Part shown: positions 56,771 to 64,000 of the stretch, piece after piece
How positions within the stretch are numbered: the first letter of the stretch is position 1
How the letters are laid out: the number at the start of each line of letters is the position of its first letter
Assembly: GCF_001061665.1 (NCBI RefSeq)
Contig: NZ_JVSP01000007.1
Span: forward strand, 1-64,000
Length of the DNA: 64,000 bases
Reading direction: 5' to 3'
From: Rothia mucilaginosa
GTDB taxonomy: Bacteria > Actinomycetota > Actinomycetes > Actinomycetales > Micrococcaceae
The notes under the pieces: model-generated
What the model was told of the DNA's origin: nothing
Seen by the model: the letters and a program-made list of their open reading frames with translations, nothing else
Databases searched by the model: none
Translations under genes and position numbers: made by a program

Positions 56771-57826
56771 TTAACCGAGGCGTGCGAGCACGTCCGCGCC
56801 AACCCGATCGGTGCCACGCACAGTGGCGCCGTTCTCGCGCATGTCCGCCTCGACGGCGTCCTCGATGCGGGCCGCGGCGGCATCGTAGCCGAGGTGGCGC
56901 AGCAGCATCGCGCCGGCGAGGATTGCGGCGGTGGGGTTGGCCTTGTTCTGGCGGGCGATGTCCGGTGCCGAGCCGTGTACGGGCTCGAACATGGAGGGGA
57001 ACTCGCCGACGGCGTTAATGTTGCCGCTGGCGGCGTAGCCAATACCGCCGGTGACCGCGCCGGCCAGGTCGGTGATGATGTCGCCGAAAAGGTTATCGGT
57101 CACGATCACGTCGAAGCGTGCGGGGTCGGTGACCATGAAGATGGTGGTCGCGTCAATGTGCAGGTAGTCGGTCTCAACCTCGGGGAATTCAGCCGCGATT
57201 TCGGCGAAGTAGCGGTTGTAGAGGCGACCTGCGTGGGTGAGCACGTTGGTCTTGTGCACGAGGGTGACCTTCTTGCGGCGGGTGGAGGCCAGCTCGAAGG
57301 CGTAGCGCACCAGGCGCTCCACGCCGTGCGCGGTGTTGAGGGAGACTTCGGTGGCGATTTCGTGCGGGGTGCCCTGGCGAATCACGCCGCCGTTGCCGAT
57401 GTAGGGGCCTTCGGTACCTTCACGCACAACGACGAAGTCAATGTTGCCGGGGTTAGCAAGCGGGGAGACTGCGCCGGGGTACAGACGGGAGGGGCGCAGG
57501 TTGATGTAGTGGTCGAAGGCGAAGCGCAACTTCAGGAGCATTTCGCGTTCGATGAGGCCGGAGGGAATCTTGCCGCTGCGCGGGTCGGCACCGATGGCAC
57601 CGAAGAGAATCGCGTCGTGCTTCTTGAGGGATTCCATGGTGGACTCGGGCAGGGTCTCACCGGTTTCGAGCCAGTGCTCGGCGCCGAGCTTGTACTGGGC
57701 GGGGTTGACGGTGATGTTTTCGAGCTCGCAGGCGCGGGTGAGGATGCGCTGGGCTTCGGTAATGATTTCGGGGCCGATGCCGTCGCCGGGGATGACGGCG
57801 AGGTCGATGCTACGTGCTTCAGTCAT
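56771..57826 (-). CDS. leuB: 3-isopropylmalate dehydrogenase
   Basis: LeuB oxidises 3-isopropylmalate to 2-oxoisocaproate with NAD+ and metal. The 351-residue protein begins [20 protein letters not shown]. It has [30 protein letters not shown], the substrate Tyr/Lys regions, [20 protein letters not shown] with the metal aspartates, and [20 protein letters not shown] with the NAD-preferring turn. It is placed apart from leuCD, as in other actinobacteria. The ATG has only a weak AGAGG nearby. Confidence 0.96.
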   Translation of the reverse strand: MTEARSIDLAVIPGDGIGPEIITEAQRILTRACELENITVNPAQYKLGAEHWLETGETLPESTMESLKKHDAILFGAIGADPRSGKIPSGLIEREMLLKLRFAFDHYINLRPSRLYPGAVSPLANPGNIDFVVVREGTEGPYIGNGGVIRQGTPHEIATEVSLNTAHGVERLVRYAFELASTRRKKVTLVHKTNVLTHAGRLYNRYFAEIAAEFPEVETDYLHIDATTIFMVTDPARFDVIVTDNLFGDIITDLAGAVTGGIGYAASGNINAVGEFPSMFEPVHGSAPDIARQNKANPTAAILAGAMLLRHLGYDAAAARIEDAVEADMRENGATVRGTDRVGADVLARLG

Positions 57827-57961
57827 GCCTCTACCGTAATACGCGCTCGGGGGCGGGCGGTAGGGTGCGCGGGCGGGTTCTCAGAGTCTGGGCCGTCGGA
57901 GTCCGGGTCGTTCCGGGCGGGTGGGAAGACCCGCAGTGTGGCTAACAGGAGGGTTAAAACA

Positions 57962-57995
57962 CTTTTCCCCGGCTGAATCATCAGCCGGGGAAAAG
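57962..57995 (-). terminator. Terminator after the second glycine-rich gene
   Basis: A perfect 15-bp stem with a four-base loop is followed on the minus strand by TGTTTT. Confidence 0.9.
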
Positions 57996-58047
57996 AGATG
58001 GTATTTCTACCCCGAGTGGGGTCGAGTACCTAAAACGTTACCGCTAA

Positions 58048-59412
58048 TTATGCGGTGCGCTGGCAGAGGGTAACCTTCACGTAGCCGTTACCACGGGTGC
58101 TACGAGCGGTCGGAGCGTTGCCTGCGGAGGTAATGGTACCGCCGGAAACACCGGGAGCAACGTAGGAGCCACCTGCGCCGCCGCCGCCGCCGAGCTGGCC
58201 GAAGGAGACGTTCTGGCGGATACCGCTGGGGTTGTTGTTCCACTTCTGGGTCAGAACGATTGCGGAGGAGGAGCTGGAAGCACCGGAGCCACCGCCACCG
58301 TAGCCTGCGCCACCACCTGCGGAGATGACCGACTCGTAGCCGTTGAAGTTGAAGCCGATGGACTTGTACTCAAGAGCGTAACCGGTACCGTTGTGGGTAC
58401 CCTCTTCCTTCTTGGTGCGATCGTTGTTGTCGATCAGGTAGGAGTAGGATGCTACACCGTCGCCACCGTTACCCTTGAAGCCAGAGCCACCCTGGTTACC
58501 GGACTTGGAGGACTGGTAAATCTCCTGGTTGTTGGTGGAGTAGAAGCCCAGAACGCCGTTCGGGGACTTGCCGGTGTGCAGAGCGGTCTTGGAACCACCG
58601 TTACCACCGATACCGTTTGCGCCACCTTCACCGGCTTCAACGGTTTCGCGGATAGAGCTGTCAGCGTCGTAGATACCGAAGCCTTCAAGACCTGCAGAAC
58701 CCGATGCACCGTCAGCGGAACCACCGGTGGAACCGAAGATGATGTTGCCGTTGCGCTTTGCGCCGGAAGGCCACTGCCAAGAAGCGGTCACTGCGCCAGG
58801 CTCCATGTAGTCGGGGTTGTTGTTAGCGCCACCGTTGTTGATGAAGCCAGCGCCACCGCCGCCACCTGCAACAGCAACGGGGGTGCCGTCGATGACCAGA
58901 GCGGAGGAGCCACCACCGGAAGCGGAGTAGGTAATACGCTTCAGGGGGGAGCTAGCGGGCCAAATAGTGTTGACCTGCTGCATGATGCTGGAGGGGACGG
59001 GGTTGGGCAGGCTGGAGGAACCGCCGTTACCGTAGCCCTCACCACCCTCAGCTGCAGTCAGGGGGCCGTTACCGATACCACCGGCTGCACCGATGAGCTG
59101 AACGGTCTGGCCGGGCTTGACCTCGATGATACCGGCGATCTTAGCACCGGAACCTGCTGCCATATCGTCGTAGTTGGTACCACCGGCACCGCCGACGACC
59201 TCGAACTTAATCTTGTCGACTCGCTCGGGAACGGTGAAGGAGGTGGTGCTCTTAGCACCTGCGGAGGTGCCCTCAACGCTGTAAGCAGCGGAGGAAGCCC
59301 ACTCGCACTCGGTGGAGGAAGCAAAAGCCGGAACAACGGCAGAAGCCGCGACAACCGGAGCAGCCCATGCTGCGCCCGCAACAACCTTGCGGCGAGAAAT
59401 GTTAGTAGACAT
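58048..59412 (-). CDS. Tat-exported glycine-rich protein, paralogue of the 6376-7878 gene
   Basis: The 454-residue product starts with ISRRKVVAGAAWAAPVVAAS, a twin-arginine signal very similar to that of the first glycine-rich protein, with cleavage near AFAS. The mature part has a beta segment FTVPERVDKIKFEVVGGAGG, then GGSSSLPN, SASGGGSSALVIDG, AGGGGGAGFINNGG and AGYGGGGSGASSSSS stretches. A C-terminal GGGGGAGGSYVAPGVSGG leads to KVTLC. The order of conserved blocks equals that of the other copy, so they are paralogues. No anchor or sortase motif is seen, so it is likely secreted or wall-associated. AAGGACATAT precedes the ATG. Function unknown. Confidence 0.82.
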   Translation of the reverse strand: MSTNISRRKVVAGAAWAAPVVAASAVVPAFASSTECEWASSAAYSVEGTSAGAKSTTSFTVPERVDKIKFEVVGGAGGTNYDDMAAGSGAKIAGIIEVKPGQTVQLIGAAGGIGNGPLTAAEGGEGYGNGGSSSLPNPVPSSIMQQVNTIWPASSPLKRITYSASGGGSSALVIDGTPVAVAGGGGGAGFINNGGANNNPDYMEPGAVTASWQWPSGAKRNGNIIFGSTGGSADGASGSAGLEGFGIYDADSSIRETVEAGEGGANGIGGNGGSKTALHTGKSPNGVLGFYSTNNQEIYQSSKSGNQGGSGFKGNGGDGVASYSYLIDNNDRTKKEEGTHNGTGYALEYKSIGFNFNGYESVISAGGGAGYGGGGSGASSSSSAIVLTQKWNNNPSGIRQNVSFGQLGGGGGAGGSYVAPGVSGGTITSAGNAPTARSTRGNGYVKVTLCQRTA

Positions 59413-59997
59413 ATATGTCCTTCGAGAGTGATGTCATTTGAGGAATAAGAGTTATCACCCATCGTCGTGCACGGTGACAATTCACCAAAGCGATTGAGCG
59501 AGTGAAGCCGGACAGTATTCCGACCCCGGATGATAACAACATAATGCTGTACCGTTCCGCGTGGGAGCGTCCCACAAGGGGCCTTGGTGCGCCCGATGGG
59601 CTCAACCTTCTACACGCCGGGTGACGATACAGGTAAAACTATACCCACCAAATCCAACCCCCGCAATGGTTTTCAATAGAGCCCTGATGAGGGGTTATAA
59701 CAAAAACCCTCCGTTAAGATTGAAGGTTTTTCAACCCAAATAGGTTACTTAAGAAAGTTTTTAGTGATATACACCTAAATTCAAACCCCATATAACCCCA
59801 AACCCTCAAGCGGTGATTGAGAGAAAAATCTGATTTAATGTGGCGAAGCTCATAAATAATCCTGTATTTCAGCGTGTCGCGCACACAGAATCACACACAG
59901 ACAAAGATATACCCACACACACTATGTGCACGTCAGCGCATTTTGTGGGCCTCCTATACCCGCCGTACTCCCCTCACCCCATCGTTACACTGGACAT
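59413..59997. other. A/T-rich region between the glycine-rich gene and the sensor kinase
   Basis: This 585-bp region is lower in GC than average, especially 59640-59860. It should contain the promoter of the leftward glycine-rich gene and of the rightward kinase. TACACT lies 12 bases before the kinase ATG, close enough for a leaderless mRNA. No gene is supported. Confidence 0.55.
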
Positions 59998-61431
59998 ATG
60001 CCCCTCAAGCACACAAAACCCCAGCAGAACCCACAGCACAGCACGGCGGCCGACGAACCCGGCAACTCGGTAACTCGTCACCGCACCCCGCGCGGCGACC
60101 TGCCCGCTGACGCCATCACCGCCTCCAGCCGCGTACAAACCTACCTCAGAGACAAACGCGGCTGGATGAACTTCATCGTCGTCGCGCACATGCAGTTCTT
60201 CTGCTGCGTACTCTCCGTTGCCTTCATCAACGGCTACGGCTGGATCCCGGTCATCTCCGCGCTCTGCAGCACCACCGCGCTCTACTTCCGCTACCGCTTC
60301 CCCTACGGCAGTATCTACGTGGTCATCGCGGCGCTCTGTCTCACCCTCGTGACCCCCTTCCCTGACTCACTCGTCATCACCTGCTACCCGCCGGTCAGCC
60401 TCGCCGCCTACCACACCGGCAGGCACTGGACCCGCCGCGCCCGCTTCCGCGCCCTCATTCTCGGCTGGGTCGGCGCACTCGCCGTCACCGTGCAGGCCTC
60501 GCTCTCGTTCCTCTACCACTGGGACGACATACCCGCCCGCATCTTCATCTGCCTGATGCTCGGCGTGCTCTGCGGATCCATCTTCACCGTCTTCTGGTTC
60601 CTCGGCGACTCCCGCCGCATGCGCGAACTGCGCAGCGAAGAGTTCAAAGAACGCGCCCGCCGCCTCGAATACGAGCAGGAACAGGAACGCCGCCTCGCCG
60701 CGCAGGATGAACGCACCCGCATCGCCCGTGAAATGCACGATATCGTGGCGCACTCGCTCTCCAGCATTATTTCTCAAGCAGACGGGGCACGCTACGCCGC
60801 CGCGAGCGCCCGCACCGCCCGCGCCCAGCAAACACAACAGGCGCAGCAGGCAGAGCAACAGACCGAACAGGCAGAGCAGCCGGGTCAAGCTCAGCAGGGC
60901 ACGCCGGATATTGCGGAGCAAACCCTCGAACTCATCGCAGACACCGCACGCGACTCCCTCACGCAGATGCGTTCCCTCCTCGGGCTACTCCGCACCGACG
61001 AGGCGACCACCTACGCACCCGTGCCCACCCTCAGCGACGTGCCCGCCCTCGTGGAGCAGAGCCGCCGCGCCGGGCTGCCCGTCACCTTCACCGGAATCAC
61101 TGGCACCATGGCACGCACCCTACCGCAGGGCGCCGAACTTGCGGCGTACCGAACCGTGCAGGAAGCGCTCACCAACGCCCTCAAGCACTCCCCCGGCGCG
61201 GCAACCACCGTCACCATTCACTGGGGTAAGGACGGCCTGCAGTTGCGGGTTCAGAACGGTCCGGTTTCCTCTGCCGCGGCTCAGCACATCGCCCGACCTG
61301 TACCCGGTAGCGGTAACGGTCTGCGCGGCATGAGCGAGCGCATCGCCCTCTACCATGGCTCCCTCACCTACGGTCTGCAGCCTGACGGCGGCTGGCTCGT
61401 TGAGGCGGCGCTGCCCTACCGCGACCTCTAA
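59998..61431 (+). CDS. NarL-type sensor histidine kinase
   Basis: The 477-residue membrane kinase has about five hydrophobic segments between residues 57 and 202, with no large extracellular sensor. A coiled coil and HisKA_3 domain follow, with the phosphorylated histidine in IAREMHDIVAHSLSSII (His247). The HATPase has TVQEALTNALKHSP and GNGLRGMSERIALYHGS. This layout is that of DesK/LiaS-like sensors of envelope state. Residues 275-302, inside the dimerisation helix region, are an unusual Gln/Ala-rich insertion. ATG 59998 is chosen; the frame is open further upstream, but without a ribosome site. The response regulator follows 41 bp later. Confidence 0.9.
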   Translation: MPLKHTKPQQNPQHSTAADEPGNSVTRHRTPRGDLPADAITASSRVQTYLRDKRGWMNFIVVAHMQFFCCVLSVAFINGYGWIPVISALCSTTALYFRYRFPYGSIYVVIAALCLTLVTPFPDSLVITCYPPVSLAAYHTGRHWTRRARFRALILGWVGALAVTVQASLSFLYHWDDIPARIFICLMLGVLCGSIFTVFWFLGDSRRMRELRSEEFKERARRLEYEQEQERRLAAQDERTRIAREMHDIVAHSLSSIISQADGARYAAASARTARAQQTQQAQQAEQQTEQAEQPGQAQQGTPDIAEQTLELIADTARDSLTQMRSLLGLLRTDEATTYAPVPTLSDVPALVEQSRRAGLPVTFTGITGTMARTLPQGAELAAYRTVQEALTNALKHSPGAATTVTIHWGKDGLQLRVQNGPVSSAAAQHIARPVPGSGNGLRGMSERIALYHGSLTYGLQPDGGWLVEAALPYRDL

Positions 61432-61472
61432 TACCCGTGCCCTCTACTACCTCGTAATCTAGGATTGAAACT

Positions 61473-62339
61473 ATGTACTCTTCTGCACCACAGATTTCTG
61501 CACCACAGACCACCCAGCCGATCCGCGTGATGCTCGTTGACGACCAGCGCCTAGTGCGCGGCGGCTTGAGCATGCTCGTCAACTCCCAGCCGGACCTGCA
61601 GGTCGTCATGGAAGCTGATGACGGCCTGGCGGCTATTGACGTTTTTGACCGCATGGTCTCTGAGGGACAGGCGCCGCAGGTCATCCTCATGGATGTGCGC
61701 ATGCCGCACTGCGACGGCCTGGAGGCGGCGCGCCGTATTCTGGAGCGTGACGGCGAGCGTGAGGTGTCCGAGGAGGAGCGGGTGCGCATTATCATGCTCA
61801 CGACTTTCGATATTGATGAGTACGTATATTCGGCGGTGCGTGCGGGTGCGAGCGGTTTCTTGTTGAAGGACACCCCGCCGGAGCAGCTGCTGGAGGCGAT
61901 TCGTACGGTGCACCGCGGCGATGCGGTGATTGCGCCGTCTGCGACTCGCCGCCTGCTGGAGCAGATGATTCCGGTGCTGGACTCCCCCGCTCCTGTTGTT
62001 CCTGCCGCTCCTGCTGCTCCTGCCGCTGAGTCTGTTCCTGTTACTCCCTCGGCTGCTGGTTCTAAGCTTCCTAAGGCGACGTTTATTCCGGCTGAGCATG
62101 CAAGCTTTGAGCCTGTGCAGGATTATCCGCATCGTGAGTTGATTGAGCAGTTGTCGCCGCGTGAGTTTGAGGTGCTGGGTTTGATTGCGCGCGGCTTGTC
62201 GAATGCGGAGATTACGCGGGAGCTGGTGCTTTCGGAGGCGACGGTGAAGACGCATGTGTCGCATGTGTTGGCGAAGTTGGGTGCGCGTGATCGTGTGCAG
62301 GCGGTCATTATGGCGTATGAGGCGGGTATCGCCCACTAG
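61473..62339 (+). CDS. NarL/LuxR-type response regulator
   Basis: The 288-residue protein has a receiver domain with Asp23-Asp24, phospho-acceptor Asp74 in VILMDVRMPHCDG and Lys132 in FLLKDTPP. It also has a LuxR-type HTH (LSPREFEVLGLIARGLSNAE, then TVKTHVSHVLAKLGARDR). Between them is a 70-residue Pro/Ala/Val-rich linker, much longer than usual. Codon use in the last third is richer in TTG and GTG-type codons than in the rest. It is the partner of the upstream kinase; targets are unknown, though the FtsX-type permease nearby is a candidate by location. Confidence 0.92.
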   Translation: MYSSAPQISAPQTTQPIRVMLVDDQRLVRGGLSMLVNSQPDLQVVMEADDGLAAIDVFDRMVSEGQAPQVILMDVRMPHCDGLEAARRILERDGEREVSEEERVRIIMLTTFDIDEYVYSAVRAGASGFLLKDTPPEQLLEAIRTVHRGDAVIAPSATRRLLEQMIPVLDSPAPVVPAAPAAPAAESVPVTPSAAGSKLPKATFIPAEHASFEPVQDYPHRELIEQLSPREFEVLGLIARGLSNAEITRELVLSEATVKTHVSHVLAKLGARDRVQAVIMAYEAGIAH

Positions 62340-62353
62340 CGCTCCCTTATATA

Positions 62354-62407
62354 AGGACACAGTGAAGCCCCGGCGGGCGCCTCCTGCTTGAGGCACCCTC
62401 CGGGGCT
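62354..62407. terminator. Terminator, left copy of a duplicated element
   Basis: AGCCCCGG (62366-62373) pairs with CCGGGGCT (62400-62407), with an inner GCGCCTC/GAGGCAC stem and CTTT after it. Its first 31 bases (62354-62384) recur exactly at 63178-63208. It lies between the response regulator and hepT, which converge. Confidence 0.85.
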
Positions 62408-62413
62408 CTTTAG

Positions 62414-62773
62414 TTAAGTAGTTTCTTCTATCTCGTCGATGATTCGTTCAAAGTCGCTCATCAGCTCAGGCAACTTATTCCGGGCGACGTCCCATAGGAC
62501 AGCAAAATCAACGCTCACATAGCTATGAGAAATGATGTTACGAATAGCAATGAGGTACTGCCATTCAGCCCGTTCATACCGTTCATAATCTTCTGGGTAT
62601 TTTGAACGAATTCTATTGAGGGTTTCGCCAATAATCTGAAAGCGCATGCAGAGCGCGTCCTGGACTACCCCGTTTGAATCGTCTATCAGGTCTTCATATC
62701 GCTCAGGCGTAAAAGCGTAGATACGCTGAGCTGACTCAAGAATCAGAGAGAAGTCATCAAGCGAGCTTTTCAT
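62414..62773 (-). CDS. hepT: HepT-like HEPN ribonuclease toxin
   Basis: The 119-residue all-helical protein carries RNIISHSY (residues 78-85), the RX4HXY signature of HepT toxins. Arg and His form the RNase site, and the Tyr is the residue that MntA modifies with AMP in characterised systems. The start overlaps the stop of the nucleotidyltransferase gene (ATGA), as expected for an antitoxin-toxin pair. GC content is visibly lower than in neighbouring genes, suggesting recent acquisition. The function is inferred from the family. Confidence 0.9.
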   Translation of the reverse strand: MKSSLDDFSLILESAQRIYAFTPERYEDLIDDSNGVVQDALCMRFQIIGETLNRIRSKYPEDYERYERAEWQYLIAIRNIISHSYVSVDFAVLWDVARNKLPELMSDFERIIDEIEETT

Positions 62774-63087
62774 AGCGGCAGATCCACCATGTCCGGTTCT
62801 GCTTCCGCATAGATGCGGGGGCGCAGCCGGGTGACCATATCAACGCTGCGGCCGGTCAGCTGTTCAATGCGGTGCTGAGCATCCACCATCTGCATGAACT
62901 CGTCAAAAGGGGCTACGCCCGGCATCTGCACCAGAAAATCTAGGTCGCTGGTTTCGGTCAGCTCACCGCGGGCGGCACTGCCAAAGAGTCGGGCACGGCG
63001 CACACCAGCGTCACGGAGAATCTGAAGGACCTCCGCTTCATGGGGTAGCGTGTACCCGCGACGCAGATTGGGGTGGCTAGTGCTCAT
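62770..63087 (-). CDS. mntA: MntA-like nucleotidyltransferase antitoxin
   Basis: The 105-residue protein has ARLFGSAARGELTETSDLDF, the GSX10DXD minimal nucleotidyltransferase motif (residues 36-50), with the usual following acidic segment RSVDMVTR. MntA proteins transfer AMP groups to the HepT tyrosine and so inactivate it. It is the upstream gene of the pair, overlapping hepT by four bases. Both are flanked by copies of the same terminator. Confidence 0.9.
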   Translation of the reverse strand: MSTSHPNLRRGYTLPHEAEVLQILRDAGVRRARLFGSAARGELTETSDLDFLVQMPGVAPFDEFMQMVDAQHRIEQLTGRSVDMVTRLRPRIYAEAEPDMVDLPL

Positions 63088-63177
63088 ACACCCATCATAC
63101 GCGCAAAGCCATGCTACAGGTCAGCTCCAAGAATCTGAGAGCACAAGCACAGCAGAATAAAGAGCACGGCAAACTAG

Positions 63178-63231
63178 AGGACACAGTGAAGCCCCGGCGG
63201 GCGCCTCCATGATTGGGGCACCCACCGGGGC
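63178..63231. terminator. Terminator, right copy of the duplicated element
   Basis: GCCCCGG (63191-63197) pairs with CCGGGGC (63225-63231). Positions 63178-63208 are identical to 62354-62384 and the rest is diverged. It lies between mntA and the permease gene. Confidence 0.85.
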
Positions 63232-63285
63232 GTTACTTTCTCACGCCGAGTATCCGGGCTTGCCGGGTACTGTGACTATGCCGGG

Positions 63286-64000
63286 TTAGCCGCGCATACC
63301 CTCAACCGGAGACATGCGAGCCGAACGAGCCGCCGGCAGAGCCGAAGCGAGCATCGCGGCGAGCACACCCACAACGAGGATGACCACGTACCAGACGTAC
63401 GGCAGGTCAAGCACGAGCGGGGCGGAAGCGCTCATGGAAGACATAATAATCTGTGCCGAGAGGCTACCAATCACCGCACCGGAAACCATACCGAGCACCA
63501 CTGCGGCGAGCGTAATCAGAATCGCCTCAATGGAAATCATGCGGCGCAGCTGCTTGCGGGACAGGCCCAGCGAGCGGAGCATCGCGTTCTCACGGCGGCG
63601 TTCGTTGACCGACAGGGTCATCGTGTTCGCCACACCAATGATGGAGATAACCACTGCGAGCATGAGCATCACCAGGGTGAAGGTCAGCATAACGGTCAGC
63701 AGCTGGTCGTAGGTCTGACGTTCCTGCAGACCACCGGTGAAGGAGCTGTCCGGGCTGGCTCGGTTCAGGTCAGCCTGCAGGGTCGCGTTCTCGCTACTGG
63801 TCAGCGGGGATGCCGCGCGCACCAGAACGACGGTGTCGTTACCGGTTGCCTGGCTGGTAACGGTCAGATGTGCCGCCTTCGTCTGAGCTTCCTTGTCACC
63901 GCTCGCGATTGCTTCTTCCATGCGCTTCTGAGCTTCCTCAGCGGCGGGGTTGGCAACCTTCTGCGGGTTCTTGGCGTCCTGCAGCTTGGCGGCGGTGGCA
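63286..64000 (-). CDS. FtsX/MacB-type ABC transporter permease (C-terminal part)
   Basis: The frame is open from the window end to the stop at 63286, giving the last 238 or so residues. A periplasmic stretch (TAAKLQDAKNPQKV and on) is followed by three membrane segments and the FtsX motifs SIIGVANTMTLSVNERRREN, MLRSLGLSRKQLRRMISIEA and ALPAARSARMSPVEGMRG, the typical MacB/FtsX C-terminus. It probably belongs to an ABC exporter of lipoproteins, peptides or antibiotics, with the ATPase gene beyond the window. The N-terminus is missing. Confidence 0.88.
   Translation of the reverse strand, partial: ATAAKLQDAKNPQKVANPAAEEAQKRMEEAIASGDKEAQTKAAHLTVTSQATGNDTVVLVRAASPLTSSENATLQADLNRASPDSSFTGGLQERQTYDQLLTVMLTFTLVMLMLAVVISIIGVANTMTLSVNERRRENAMLRSLGLSRKQLRRMISIEAILITLAAVVLGMVSGAVIGSLSAQIIMSSMSASAPLVLDLPYVWYVVILVVGVLAAMLASALPAARSARMSPVEGMRG

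Overview
The window looks like a chromosomal segment of a high-GC actinobacterium of the Micrococcaceae, most probably Rothia (R. mucilaginosa or R. dentocariosa type). The basis is G/C-rich codon use, many GTG and TTG starts, many Tat-dependent lipoproteins, the gene order leuB-ilvE-FAH-gltX-tRNA and ndgR-leuCD-murA-plsC-gpsA-ddl, DtxR/IdeR-type iron boxes, and an enterobactin-like NRPS locus (enterobactin production has been reported for R. mucilaginosa). The species is inferred, not proven. No rRNA, CRISPR array, intact insertion sequence or prophage was seen.

Layout. 1-492: start of a secreted Pro/Thr/Ser-rich repeat protein. 935-5839 (minus): overlapping cell-envelope operon murA-plsC-gpsA-ddl. 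6376-7878: Tat-exported glycine-rich protein. 7992-11384: leuCD with a divergent IclR/NdgR-type regulator. 11571-15354: two adjacent dynamin-like membrane GTPases. 15745-21235: five tandem paralogous Tat lipoproteins. 21503-23665: a compact structured RNA or terminator, cysK and cysE. 23838-25310: gnd. 25519-25591: tRNA-Val(TAC). 26087-28819: aceE.

28989-44358 (minus) is an iron module of two transcription units, each with an IdeR-like box upstream. One is fes-entE-ArCP-entF, covering loading of dihydroxybenzoate and serine, assembly of the trilactone, and its hydrolysis. The other is fepB, two unrecognised membrane-anchored surface proteins, then fepD-fepG-fepC for import. The genes that make 2,3-dihydroxybenzoate (entC, entB, entA) are not in the window.

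44706-49107 (minus): def-fmt-rsmB followed by rpe. 49377-50240: PD-(D/E)XK nuclease. 50388-51836: four tRNA genes (Val-CAC, Glu-CTC, Gln-CTG, Gly-GCC). A repeat array beside tRNA-Glu holds two decayed copies of that tRNA's 3' end, each with its own UUCG-loop terminator. 52144-57826 (minus): small membrane protein, gltX, FAH-family protein, ilvE and leuB. 58048-59412: second glycine-rich Tat protein. 59998-62339: NarL-type two-component system. 62414-63087: HepT/MntA toxin-antitoxin pair flanked by a duplicated terminator. 63286-64000: C-terminal part of a FtsX/MacB-type permease that runs off the window.

Most of the window is core metabolism. The accessory parts most worth attention are the lipoprotein array, the surface proteins inside the siderophore-import operon, the tRNA-Glu repeat array and the flanked HepT/MntA pair.
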